DNA of 7,067 nucleotides from JBEIQE01 sp040376705 (GCA_040376705.1 JBEIQE010000029.1:1-7067), one strand, 5' to 3'. Positions 1 to 6,708 are shown, counted from the stretch's first letter. Notes: a model not told the origin generated them from the sequence alone. Translations and numbers: made by a program.

Positions 1-1727
1 GCCTGCGCCACCAACTGCGGCTTGAGCAGGTAGTGAATGCTGGCAATATTATAAAGCAGCAGACCATCCGGCTTCAGGCGGCTACGGTACAGCGCCAGCG
101 CCTCGCGGTTAATCAGATGGACCGGAATATTGACCGCCTGAAATGCATCAATCATCAGCAGGTCAAACCGTTTGTCGGCTGTACGCTGCAGCTCGATACG
201 GCCATCGCCCATGTGCCATTCAGGCGCGCCGCAGGTGCTTATATATGTGAAGTCGCGCTCGGCGATGCGGCGGATTTTGGGGTCGATCTCATAAACCGTA
301 AAATGCCGCCCCGCGCGGTTAAAGCACAATGCCATGCCAGCACCCACACCCAGCATGCCCACTTCGGCAAACTGCCGCTCGCGGAACAGGCCATGTAATG
401 GCGTGAAGTAAAGCTGCGGGATCGTCTCAACCTCCGGCTCCAGCCGCTGGCTGCCCTGATAACCCACGCCGGTGGTAAGGTAGCGGGTTTTACGGCCCTG
501 TGCGTCCGGTGCATCAAACACAATGATGCTGCCAAAGAAATTACGCTCCACCTTTTGTGTGTTCTGCACCGACATGAGGGTTGAAATGCTCACCAGCAGT
601 ATAAGCCCGGCGGTAGCAAGGCGGCGCAGGCCCTTGAGCAAACCCGGCGCAAGATCGAGCAGCATGAGCGCAAACAGACCCGCAAAGAAAAAGTCGAACG
701 GGTAAGCGAAAATAACCGGCGCGATGAAGACATTGAACATACCGCCCAAAGCCCCGCCAAGGGCCAGCCACAGGTAATACTCCGTCAGGCTACCCGCTGC
801 GGGCCTGTTTTGCGCCAGCCGTGTATGCAGCGCTATAGCTAAAAGCAGGAACAACGCCAGCCACAGCAGCAGGAACAAGCGGTCAGGGATAACAGCGCCG
901 CTCAGGCTGGCGATGGACAGGCCAGCGGTAAGCACAAAGCAGATGAGAGCAAACTGACTGATCAGCCGTACCGATGGCGCGCGCGTGCTGAAGGCGATGA
1001 TGAAGCTGAGCAGATAAGCTGCAAGCGGCACCACCCAGTAAAGCGGGAACGATCCAAGCTCGAGCGAGATATAAGAGGCCAGACCGTAACTCAGGCTGGC
1101 AGGAATAGCCGCCAGCAGCACCCACATGCGGCGCTCACGCCAGCTGATCATCGCACGCGCCGGTAATGGCACTTCCTGAACACGCCCGAACAGCACAGCC
1201 AACAGCACCAGCAGCAACGCCATATACCCACCACTCCAAGCCAGCTTTTGCTGCGAGAGGCTAAGTAAAGGCTCGGCCAATAAAGGGTAACTGAGCAGGC
1301 CCAACAGGCTACCCGCATTACTGGCGGCATACAGCACATAAGGGTTACGCCCTGTGCTGGCCACGCGGCGCTGCACCGTACTTGAGAGCAGTGAAAGGCC
1401 GATGGCCGGAACACTCACCACCTGCAACAGCAGCCACAACATGTCATAAGGCCCGGTGAGTGAAGTGTCGCGTGCCACATCAAGCGGCAAGAAGACCAAC
1501 CCTGCCAGCAGCAATGTAAATGCAACTACCGCATGGACGCGCATGGAGTGGCGCGAAAGCGCATGCGCCAGAGCATAGCCAACCAGCAGGCTGAGCTGAA
1601 AGAAGACCAGAATAGTGAGCCATCCTGCGGGCGTGCCGCCAATTAACGGCAACATGGCCTTGCCCAGCAGCGGCTGGACCGAAAAAAGCAGAAAAGCCGA
1701 GAGAAACAGGGAGCAGGCAGCAAGCAT
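1..1727 (-). CDS. Fused multi-pass membrane / spermidine-synthase-like protein (3' end beyond window)
   Basis: An open frame of 575 codons runs without a stop from ATG 1727 off the window edge. Residues 1-385 hold roughly ten hydrophobic segments, starting with a family-typical stretch (FLLF-VQPLLGK...GG at 8-31). Residues 395-575 form a spermidine-synthase-like Rossmann domain: glycine-rich GVGAG at 460-464, acidic E480/D482 in YEIDP, GDGR at 507-510, and D527 in the catalytic-aspartate position, followed by IPVHL. This is the architecture annotated as fused MFS/spermidine synthase. The usual His of the substrate-loop HGxQ motif seems replaced (QGSQ, 424-427), so polyamine synthesis is doubtful and the substrate is unknown. 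The start is fixed by an in-frame TAG 12 bases upstream of the ATG; the Shine-Dalgarno is poor (AGG almost touching the ATG). It lies 35 bp after the resA-like gene, so it is probably co-transcribed. Family call is firm, biochemical role open. Confidence 0.88.
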   Translation of the reverse strand, partial: MLAACSLFLSAFLLFSVQPLLGKAMLPLIGGTPAGWLTILVFFQLSLLVGYALAHALSRHSMRVHAVVAFTLLLAGLVFLPLDVARDTSLTGPYDMLWLLLQVVSVPAIGLSLLSSTVQRRVASTGRNPYVLYAASNAGSLLGLLSYPLLAEPLLSLSQQKLAWSGGYMALLLVLLAVLFGRVQEVPLPARAMISWRERRMWVLLAAIPASLSYGLASYISLELGSFPLYWVVPLAAYLLSFIIAFSTRAPSVRLISQFALICFVLTAGLSIASLSGAVIPDRLFLLLWLALFLLLAIALHTRLAQNRPAAGSLTEYYLWLALGGALGGMFNVFIAPVIFAYPFDFFFAGLFALMLLDLAPGLLKGLRRLATAGLILLVSISTLMSVQNTQKVERNFFGSIIVFDAPDAQGRKTRYLTTGVGYQGSQRLEPEVETIPQLYFTPLHGLFRERQFAEVGMLGVGAGMALCFNRAGRHFTVYEIDPKIRRIAERDFTYISTCGAPEWHMGDGRIELQRTADKRFDLLMIDAFQAVNIPVHLINREALALYRSRLKPDGLLLYNIASIHYLLKPQLVAQ

Positions 1728-1762
1728 ACCTGCAGCCTATCACAACAAATAATAATGCACAG

Positions 1763-2314
1763 CTAGCGCTGCAGCAGGCCCTTGAGGGTGGCTGCAAAAT
1801 CCGGCCCGTCCCATGCCAGCTCGATACCGAGGTATTTACGGCGCATGCTCATGTCGGGCGCGACCAGAATGGTCTCGGGATAGCCTGCCACCTGAAAAAT
1901 ATCCTGCGTAATGGCTTTATCGCGGTCATGCACGATGATGATATTGGGCAGACCTTTAAGCTCAGGCAGCTCAGCCAGGAACTTGTCCATCGCTGCCTTG
2001 TCGTGATCAACCGAAAAGGCGAGAATCACCACATCATCCGGCTGCGCCTTGACGAGGTTGATGAACTGCGGGAACTCAACCCGGCAGGGCACACACCACG
2101 ACGCCCAGAAGTTTAGCAGAACCACCTTGCCACGATAATCGCTCATGCGGTGCTGCTTGCCTGCCAAATCGGTAAAGGCAAAGTCAGGCACTTGGGCATA
2201 GGTCTGCGCCTCTTGCTGCGTTACCTCGGAAGCCGACGGCGCAGTGTCATACAGGCGGCTCAAGCCCAGCCCGAGTGCGATGAGTACCAGCATAAGGGCG
2301 AGATTACGCAGCAT
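1763..2314 (-). CDS. resA: TlpA/ResA-type membrane-anchored thiol-disulfide oxidoreductase
   Basis: 183 residues. An uncleaved N-terminal anchor (about 4-20) is followed by a periplasmic thioredoxin-like fold. The active site is FWASWCVPC with C74 and C77, and the cis-proline loop is GYPET with P146. An AhpC/TSA-like start (PDFAFTDLAGK, 43-53) is typical of ResA/TlpA. In System II, ResA reduces the CXXCH cysteines of apocytochrome c so haem can be ligated; placement directly after ccsA supports that role rather than a general TlpA function. The frame extends upstream to an ATG at 2353, but 2314 is preferred: it has a strong purine-rich Shine-Dalgarno at 2320-2329, and the hydrophobic anchor starts immediately after it. 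It overlaps the ccsA-like 3' end by 11 bp, implying coupled expression. A CcdA-like electron donor must lie elsewhere. Confidence 0.9.
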   Translation of the reverse strand: MLRNLALMLVLIALGLGLSRLYDTAPSASEVTQQEAQTYAQVPDFAFTDLAGKQHRMSDYRGKVVLLNFWASWCVPCRVEFPQFINLVKAQPDDVVILAFSVDHDKAAMDKFLAELPELKGLPNIIIVHDRDKAITQDIFQVAGYPETILVAPDMSMRRKYLGIELAWDGPDFAATLKGLLQR

Positions 2315-4073
2315 GCTTGCCTCTCCTCTGTGCCACGACATAAAGCACAGCAATAATCAGCAACTCAACCGCTGTAAAACTGAACAGGCCCAAGGCAATA
2401 CCCTCGATAAACCCATAACTATGCAAACCGGTCGACAGCAGGTTTACACCAAACCAGGCCTGCGCCACCACTATGCCGAGCAGAGCCATACCTGCGGTGT
2501 ATGTGCGCGCGCTAAACTGATTAGCCAGACGCGCATGCTGTACCCAGACGAGCCAGAGCACAATGATAAGCGCACCATTTTCCTTCGGGTCCCACCCCCA
2601 GAAGCGACCCCAGGACTGATCGGCCCACACACCACCCAGCAATGTGCCAACAGCGGTGAGCAAGAGGGCCCAGAGCGATACCTTATGCAGCAACGGCAAG
2701 CGCTCACGCAGGTCATACCTGGTGCCATCAAGCGCCAGCATGACATGCGCCAATAGTGCGGTGAGGATACATGCACCATACCCAGCAGTAATGCACAGCA
2801 CATGTACGGTGAGCCAGAAGTTGGTGTTGAGCACTGCTGTCAGTGTGGTCATGCTCTCGGCATCAGGCTTGATGGCGGGAGCAATCAGCAACATCAACAC
2901 GCTCGAGACAGCACCCCCCAACAGCAACGCTGGCTGATCATGCTTGCGGGTAAGCGCCAAAACACCAAGGCTGACGATGGCCACTACAAACAGCATGGAT
3001 TCATACAGCGTGCCCACAGGCGGGCGCTCGAGCATGTAAATACGCGCACCAAGCGCCGCGATGATGACAGCGCTCGCTGCCGTAATAAGCCCCCATGCAT
3101 AGGCACGCAGGCGCGTACGCTTCACACCAAGGCCTGCCAGCACTGCAGCGCCCACCAGCAGCAGCGCTGCCATGTCATAAGGGCGCAGGCTGCGGTAGGC
3201 CACTTCCATATCAAGCCGGTTGTTGCCGAGGGCGTTATGCAAATCTGCACTCACGCGCAGCCATGCAGAGGCATCATTCGCGCGATAAGCCATGGCCAGC
3301 TCCTGCCACTGCTGCAGGTAAATACGGTTTTGCGGTGAGCCCTGCCCGGCCAGCAAGATTTGCCATGGCGCATACCACTCGGCACTCCAGCCGCCGGGAA
3401 TAATGCGCAAAGTCTTGTTGTTCTGCCCCAGGCTGCGCAAGCGATCGAGCGTCATGAGATAATACGCGAGATTCTGCTGCTCAGGCTCCATCAGCTCAGG
3501 GTTCTGGCGCTGCTCGGGCGTAATGCTGCTCTCGAGCTTATCTACCAGCTCCTGCGCGCGTTTTTGCGCCTCAAGATATGTGGTTGCGCCATCATATAAA
3601 AACGGTAGCGGCAAAACCGGCGCCATGGCTTGCAACAGCTGGTTATACAGCAGCACGTTCGTATGCAAATCGAGCAGGTCGCGCTCATCTGGCGTCAGGG
3701 TTTCAAGTGCGCGCTGGTTCAGCGTCTCGGCTTCATCAGCGGTCTTGCTCAGGCCCGGCGCCAGCTCGGTGAGCGAGTAGAGCTTACCAGTAGCGGGCTG
3801 AAGGCCAAAGGCGGCTCTAATATGCGGGTTGGCCACGCGCAGGCACTTGGCCTCCACTGCTTTGGCGGGATCGAACAGCGCTTGTGCCAGCCACTTGGGC
3901 GCATCCCTGCTTTGGCCGGAGAGGCGCTGCAGCATGTTATGCGCAAAACTATCGAGCGGCTTGAGGCGGCCATCTTCCAGCACCGGCAGACGTTTGAAAT
4001 TGCTGTAATCAAACTCAGCTGCCTGCGCTGGCCAGCAGATGAGAAACAGCAGTAAAGCAAGCCAGATTCTCAT
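2304..4073 (-). CDS. ccsA: CcsA/ResC-type cytochrome c haem-handling protein with large N-terminal periplasmic domain
   Basis: 589 residues, much longer than a plain CcsA/ResC (roughly 300-400). Residues 1-19 are a signal peptide ending AQA-A. Residues 20-300 are a soluble, presumably periplasmic region opening with FKRLPVLEDGRLKPLDSFA. Membrane segments fill 300-582. The haem-handling core is clear: RPPVGTLYESM at 350-360, H424 in a membrane segment, the tryptophan-rich WWD motif at 483-498 (W483, W488, W492, W494, D495, E498), H513 just after it, and H551 in STGLHSYG. In System II the WWD domain and flanking histidines present haem to apocytochrome c, together with ResB. Its ATG overlaps the resB stop as ATGA. 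The N-terminal region resembles extensions I recall on some CcsA homologues; its role is unknown to me. Confidence 0.92.
   Translation of the reverse strand: MRIWLALLLFLICWPAQAAEFDYSNFKRLPVLEDGRLKPLDSFAHNMLQRLSGQSRDAPKWLAQALFDPAKAVEAKCLRVANPHIRAAFGLQPATGKLYSLTELAPGLSKTADEAETLNQRALETLTPDERDLLDLHTNVLLYNQLLQAMAPVLPLPFLYDGATTYLEAQKRAQELVDKLESSITPEQRQNPELMEPEQQNLAYYLMTLDRLRSLGQNNKTLRIIPGGWSAEWYAPWQILLAGQGSPQNRIYLQQWQELAMAYRANDASAWLRVSADLHNALGNNRLDMEVAYRSLRPYDMAALLLVGAAVLAGLGVKRTRLRAYAWGLITAASAVIIAALGARIYMLERPPVGTLYESMLFVVAIVSLGVLALTRKHDQPALLLGGAVSSVLMLLIAPAIKPDAESMTTLTAVLNTNFWLTVHVLCITAGYGACILTALLAHVMLALDGTRYDLRERLPLLHKVSLWALLLTAVGTLLGGVWADQSWGRFWGWDPKENGALIIVLWLVWVQHARLANQFSARTYTAGMALLGIVVAQAWFGVNLLSTGLHSYGFIEGIALGLFSFTAVELLIIAVLYVVAQRRGKHAA
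2320..2329 (-). promoter_or_regulatory. Ribosome binding site deciding the resA start
   Basis: On the minus strand this reads AGAGGAGAGG, with the AGGAG core 8 nt before ATG 2314. It lies inside the 3' end of the ccsA-like gene and selects 2314 over the upstream in-frame ATG at 2353. Confidence 0.75.
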
Positions 4074-5179
4074 GGCTGCATCCCGCTACGGCGGATAAAG
4101 AGATGCAGCAGCAACCCAATCGTCAGCACCAGCGTGCCAAGGTAGGGAATGAACTGGCCCGCGTCCTTGCTGACCGCCAGAACGCTGAACTCTCCCTCAC
4201 CGCGGTCGATAAAGGCCGACTGATAAAGCGTATACCCGCGATAGCGCAGTGGCTGGTTCATCTCGATACGTGCAGGCCAGCTAAGCGCACCGTCATGGAT
4301 GATCACATCCGAATGAAACGCCTTGGCAGTGTCGGTACCCGCATAATTGGTGCGGGCAAAATCCTTGAGCTCGACCGCGAACGGCAGGCTACGCTGGCTC
4401 TTGCCATAGGCGAGCTCAAGTACGCGGCCACCTATCTCGAATTTGGCCGCAGGCCCGCCCTCAAACAGTATATAGGTGCCGTTCTCAGCCTCGCTTAACC
4501 CTCTCAGCTTAAAGGTAATACCGCTGATATTCGCCTCATCGCTCAGCTCGGGCTTATTATCGGTCAGCAGCATACCGCGTGCCATGCTGCGCATATCGTC
4601 ACTCACATCTGTGCGACGGGTGATGTTACAATTGCGACAGGTATCCAGCACCTCAAGCTGCAGTGGCGCGCCCGCAAACCTGATAAGGCTACCTTTAAAA
4701 ATATCCCACTGGGGGATAGCCTCAAGCAGCGCATCGCCTGCTACAAGCATCAGGTCGCGCTGGTGATAGTCGTGTACCTGCCGGGCAGTTGCACCTTCGG
4801 CAATCGTCATCGAGCCATCTTCAGCGAGTATGGATGAAACCAGTCCGCCCGCCATGAGCAGGACCACGCCAAAATGTGCGAGGTTGATACCGGCACGGGC
4901 GCGCCGCCACTCGCTCTTGAGCAAGAATTTGAGCAGCAGCGAGAGCGAGAAAATACCCAGCAGCGTATAGCCGCCCGGCAGCGGCAGCACATCGAATGCC
5001 CAGAAGATGAAGGAGCTGAAATAGGTTTTCTCGGCCACATAAAGCCCGACATATTTTTGCGCGATTGTGCCCACCGCAATCAGCAGCATGAGCGCTGGCA
5101 GCAGCCAGAACAGAATGGCAGGCGATATGAACCAGTTGAGGCTACGGCGAAGGCTTGAGCGCATGAGGGCTTCTAGCAT
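4070..5179 (-). CDS. resB: ResB/Ccs1-type cytochrome c biogenesis protein
   Basis: 369 residues with the ResB layout: TM1 about 18-38 followed by GTIAQKYVGLY, TM2 about 70-88, TM3 about 98-118 with H102 (INLAHFG), a periplasmic domain at 120-340, and TM4 about 343-362 with H359 (LLLHLF). Histidines in the last two segments match the haem-ligand arrangement described for CcsBA-type synthases. ResB forms the haem exporter/ligation complex with CcsA, encoded next with a 4-bp ATGA overlap. The periplasmic domain carries CRNC (C181, C184), possibly redox-active. The start is ATG 5179; an in-frame ATG at 5164 is also possible, and neither has a strong Shine-Dalgarno. This is the first gene of the operon, and I see no convincing promoter between it and the terminator at 5220-5252. 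Confidence 0.9.
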   Translation of the reverse strand: MLEALMRSSLRRSLNWFISPAILFWLLPALMLLIAVGTIAQKYVGLYVAEKTYFSSFIFWAFDVLPLPGGYTLLGIFSLSLLLKFLLKSEWRRARAGINLAHFGVVLLMAGGLVSSILAEDGSMTIAEGATARQVHDYHQRDLMLVAGDALLEAIPQWDIFKGSLIRFAGAPLQLEVLDTCRNCNITRRTDVSDDMRSMARGMLLTDNKPELSDEANISGITFKLRGLSEAENGTYILFEGGPAAKFEIGGRVLELAYGKSQRSLPFAVELKDFARTNYAGTDTAKAFHSDVIIHDGALSWPARIEMNQPLRYRGYTLYQSAFIDRGEGEFSVLAVSKDAGQFIPYLGTLVLTIGLLLHLFIRRSGMQP

Positions 5180-5194
5180 GAGCAGGCGGGTATG

Positions 5195-5227
5195 TGAAAA
5201 CAGACATAGCGCCTTGCTGAAAACAGA
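5195..5227. repeat. 10-bp direct repeat upstream of resB
   Basis: TGAAAACAGA occurs exactly at 5195-5204 and again at 5218-5227 on the plus strand, 23 bp apart. The second copy overlaps the U-tract of the preceding terminator. This could be an operator-like pair in the resB leader or chance; no regulator is evident. Confidence 0.35.
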
Positions 5228-5252
5228 AAAGGGCCCCGCAAGGGACCCTTTT
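5220..5252 (-). terminator. Rho-independent terminator after the decayed tRNA copy
   Basis: Read on the minus strand, GGGTCCC-TTGC-GGGGCCC forms a 7-bp stem with one G-U pair, followed by a T-rich tract (TTTTCTGTTTT). On the plus strand the same position becomes a C-A mismatch, so it is built for minus-strand transcripts. It sits where a terminator for the neighbouring tRNA remnant would be, about 40 bp before the resB start. Confidence 0.8.
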
Positions 5253-5256
5253 TTGA

Positions 5257-5304
5257 TTTGGAGCGGGCGAAGAGGTTTAGACCCTCGGTCCCGATCTTGT
5301 GATG
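5257..5304 (-). pseudogene. Decayed 3' part of tRNA-Gly (pseudo-tRNA / candidate att remnant)
   Basis: Plus-strand 5257-5272 is identical (16 of 16) to 6927-6942, covering the CCA end, discriminator and 3' acceptor strand of the intact tRNA-Gly plus two flanking bases. The next 32 positions match the T arm, variable region and 3' side of the anticodon arm at 19 of 32, and the first seven mismatches are all transitions. The 5' half of the tRNA is not recognisable. The T loop has lost its TTCGAAT sequence (TCTAAAC instead), so it should not be functional. It could be the displaced 3' end left by an integration event, or the relic of a tandem tRNA duplicate. Confidence 0.7.
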
Positions 5305-5392
5305 AATTACATAAGTATCTGAAAGGTATAGTAAAATTGGAAGTAGTGTTGCCTCTAGCTATAACCTGAAAAGCCGCTTGCCGCGACTGGCG

Positions 5393-5488
5393 TTACCAGC
5401 TGTCCGCATTCTGGCAGCTATGCAGGTTTAGAAAGTGCGACAGGTTACCGCTCCCAACTGAAACCGTGTCAGGTATCTTGTGATCCAT
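5393..5488 (-). CDS. Possible 31-residue micro-ORF, unknown function
   Basis: ATG 5488 opens a 31-codon frame (MDHKIPDTVS...CQNADSW, then TAA). A GAGGGG Shine-Dalgarno at 5498-5503 sits 9 nt before the ATG and only a few bases after the stop of the preceding secreted-protein gene. The same GAGGG(G) motif precedes both of the larger islet genes. The peptide has no signal sequence, no membrane segment and no resemblance to its neighbours. It could be a third, translated member of the cluster, the 5' stub of a truncated gene, or chance. Confidence 0.3.
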   Translation of the reverse strand: MDHKIPDTVSVGSGNLSHFLNLHSCQNADSW

Positions 5489-5506
5489 AGTAGTTTTCCC
5501 CTCAGT

Positions 5507-6073
5507 TTAACGACCACATACCGCCCAAGCGGTATTATTTTGCAAAGCCTCATCAAGCTCTTTTGCATAGTCTGCGAATGAGGGAACAATTCCCTCTTCC
5601 ACAGCTAGAGGAACGCAATCCTGATTATATTTTTCCAGCATGCAGCGCTCAAATTGAGTGCCAATTATAGCTTTGCGTAACGGAGAACTCTGGTCTCCAA
5701 AAAGTGCATCTAAACCTCTCTGCGGGAACCTTGCAGTTTGCGTATTAGGCCTGAGTGGGTGTATGGCCCATATTATAGCTTCTCGCTTTTGAAGCAAAAA
5801 ATCATTATTCTTCCTTCCAATAGAACGGTGCAAACTAATAGTTGGATTAATCTGCCTGATCACCTCAAGGTCACCGCCCTTAGCAAGCTGCCAAACGCCG
5901 TTCCACCATTCTTGACACTTGCGATTGATCTCGGCCTGGTCCTGTTCATAAGCATACGCATTGGATATGCCGTACATATTAATAAGGGCGCCAGAATGGG
6001 TGCGTGTATATAGGCTACCGAATAGAGCAGGGGCAATAGCCAGCAATGCACTTGCGATGAGAATTTTACGCAT
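5507..6073 (-). CDS. Predicted secreted four-cysteine protein, paralogue of upstream gene
   Basis: 188 residues; I do not recognise the family. The N-terminus has a hydrophobic signal core (4-18), then an unusually long stretch before SNAYA at 37-41, which aligns with the predicted cleavage site of the paralogue (TYA, then V/YEQD). The mature part carries C53, C144, C153 and C186, all matched in the upstream paralogue, so two disulfides are plausible in the periplasm or outside the cell. Shared motifs are C-x3-WW around 53-57, LAK-GDLE at 63-70, RCMLEK at 143-148, and a block at 150-178 identical at 22 of 29 positions. LAK-GDLE is loosely reminiscent of Sel1-like helical repeats, but I would not assign that. 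A GAGGG Shine-Dalgarno lies 6 nt before the ATG. It lies 47 bp downstream of the paralogue, probably in one transcript. Confidence 0.8.
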   Translation of the reverse strand: MRKILIASALLAIAPALFGSLYTRTHSGALINMYGISNAYAYEQDQAEINRKCQEWWNGVWQLAKGGDLEVIRQINPTISLHRSIGRKNNDFLLQKREAIIWAIHPLRPNTQTARFPQRGLDALFGDQSSPLRKAIIGTQFERCMLEKYNQDCVPLAVEEGIVPSFADYAKELDEALQNNTAWAVCGR

Positions 6074-6120
6074 AAGCTACCCTCACAGTGACAAACCATC
6101 ACACAAGATTTTCATTACCT

Positions 6121-6651
6121 CTAAAAATCGCACTTAACCTGAGCACCACGCTGCAAAGCGAGATCAAGCTCTTTCACATAATTCTCGAATGAAGGAACAA
6201 TTCTTCTCTCCACGGCCAATCGGACGCAGTCCTGATTGGCTTTCTCCAGCATGCAGCGCCCAAATGGGCTGTCATTCATAGGCCGTCGAGAGGGATTGCT
6301 GTTACCCCCGAAAAGCATGTCTAAATTCGCTTGTCGCAATTCTGCATTTTCGGGACGAGAATAATCAGCCTGCTTACCCAACCCAAGGGAGTGTATGCGC
6401 CATATTAAATATTCCCTTTGACGCAGAATAATATCGGAAGGATTCCTTATAATCATAAAGCGATTAAGGCTCATCTCATCACTTATCTGCGCCCGCGCCT
6501 CTAAATCTCCGTCTTTGGCGAGCGACCACGTCCTCTCCCACCATTTCTCGCATTCCTGAACATTATCCTGCTCTACGGCATAGGTAGGGCTAAAAGTGGC
6601 CAGCGCCACAGCAAAGGACAGGCAAACAAGCAGGACAAAGCTGTACTTCAT
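6121..6651 (-). CDS. Predicted secreted four-cysteine protein (first of a tandem pair)
   Basis: 176 residues of unrecognised family. A textbook signal peptide covers 1-25 (hydrophobic 4-19, cleavage after PTYA before VEQDN). The mature domain has C34, C133, C142 and C174, at nearly the same spacing as in the downstream paralogue (9 residues between the middle pair, 32-33 to the last). It contains CEKWW at 34-38, LAKDGDLEARAQ at 44-55, RCMLEK at 132-137, and a conserved C-terminal block NQDCV...KELD-ALQ at 139-167. GAGGGG at 6659-6664, 7 nt before the ATG, supports the start. DNA similarity to the downstream gene is also obvious near the 3' end, pointing to gene duplication. Lower G+C than the ccs operon. 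Function unknown; an exported, disulfide-stabilised helical protein is the most that can be inferred. Confidence 0.82.
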   Translation of the reverse strand: MKYSFVLLVCLSFAVALATFSPTYAVEQDNVQECEKWWERTWSLAKDGDLEARAQISDEMSLNRFMIIRNPSDIILRQREYLIWRIHSLGLGKQADYSRPENAELRQANLDMLFGGNSNPSRRPMNDSPFGRCMLEKANQDCVRLAVERRIVPSFENYVKELDLALQRGAQVKCDF

Positions 6652-6677
6652 GAGTCATCCCCTCTTATTACAGCGTT

Positions 6678-6708
6678 ACTATACAGTGGCCGCCTTAAAG
6701 CAGGCCAA
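6678..6708 (-). promoter_or_regulatory. Weak candidate promoter for the secreted-protein pair
   Basis: The minus strand has TATAGT (6678-6683) as a good -10, about 27 bp before ATG 6651. The best upstream hexamer, TTGGCC (6703-6708), is a poor -35 at a long 19-bp spacing. The -10 is attractive; the rest is uncertain. Confidence 0.3.

Noticed and set aside
239..1797. Minus-strand frames of 76-105 codons within the first 1.8 kb
   Set aside because: They are out of frame with the 575-codon fusion protein that spans the whole region without a stop and shows consistent family motifs.
2315..2353. Longer start for the resA-like gene at 2353
   Set aside because: It would add 13 polar residues before the membrane anchor and deepen the overlap with ccsA, while a strong Shine-Dalgarno sits right before ATG 2314.
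2244..4498. Several long plus-strand open frames (for example 2244-2756, 2802-3338, 3630-4055, 4103-4498)
   Set aside because: They lie antisense to the clearly recognisable ccsA, resB and resA genes, with low-complexity, Arg/Gln/His/Ser-rich translations and no domain logic. They are mirror frames of real genes.
5257..5304. A functional second tRNA or tmRNA 3' end
   Set aside because: The T loop is degraded, and there is no matching 5' acceptor strand, D arm or anticodon arm at the right distance.
5305..5506. Remnant of an integrase or transposase in the intergenic block
   Set aside because: I read the frames for the tyrosine-recombinase C-terminal motifs (HxLRH, LGH, final Tyr) and saw none; only the short ORF at 5393-5488 is open with a ribosome site.
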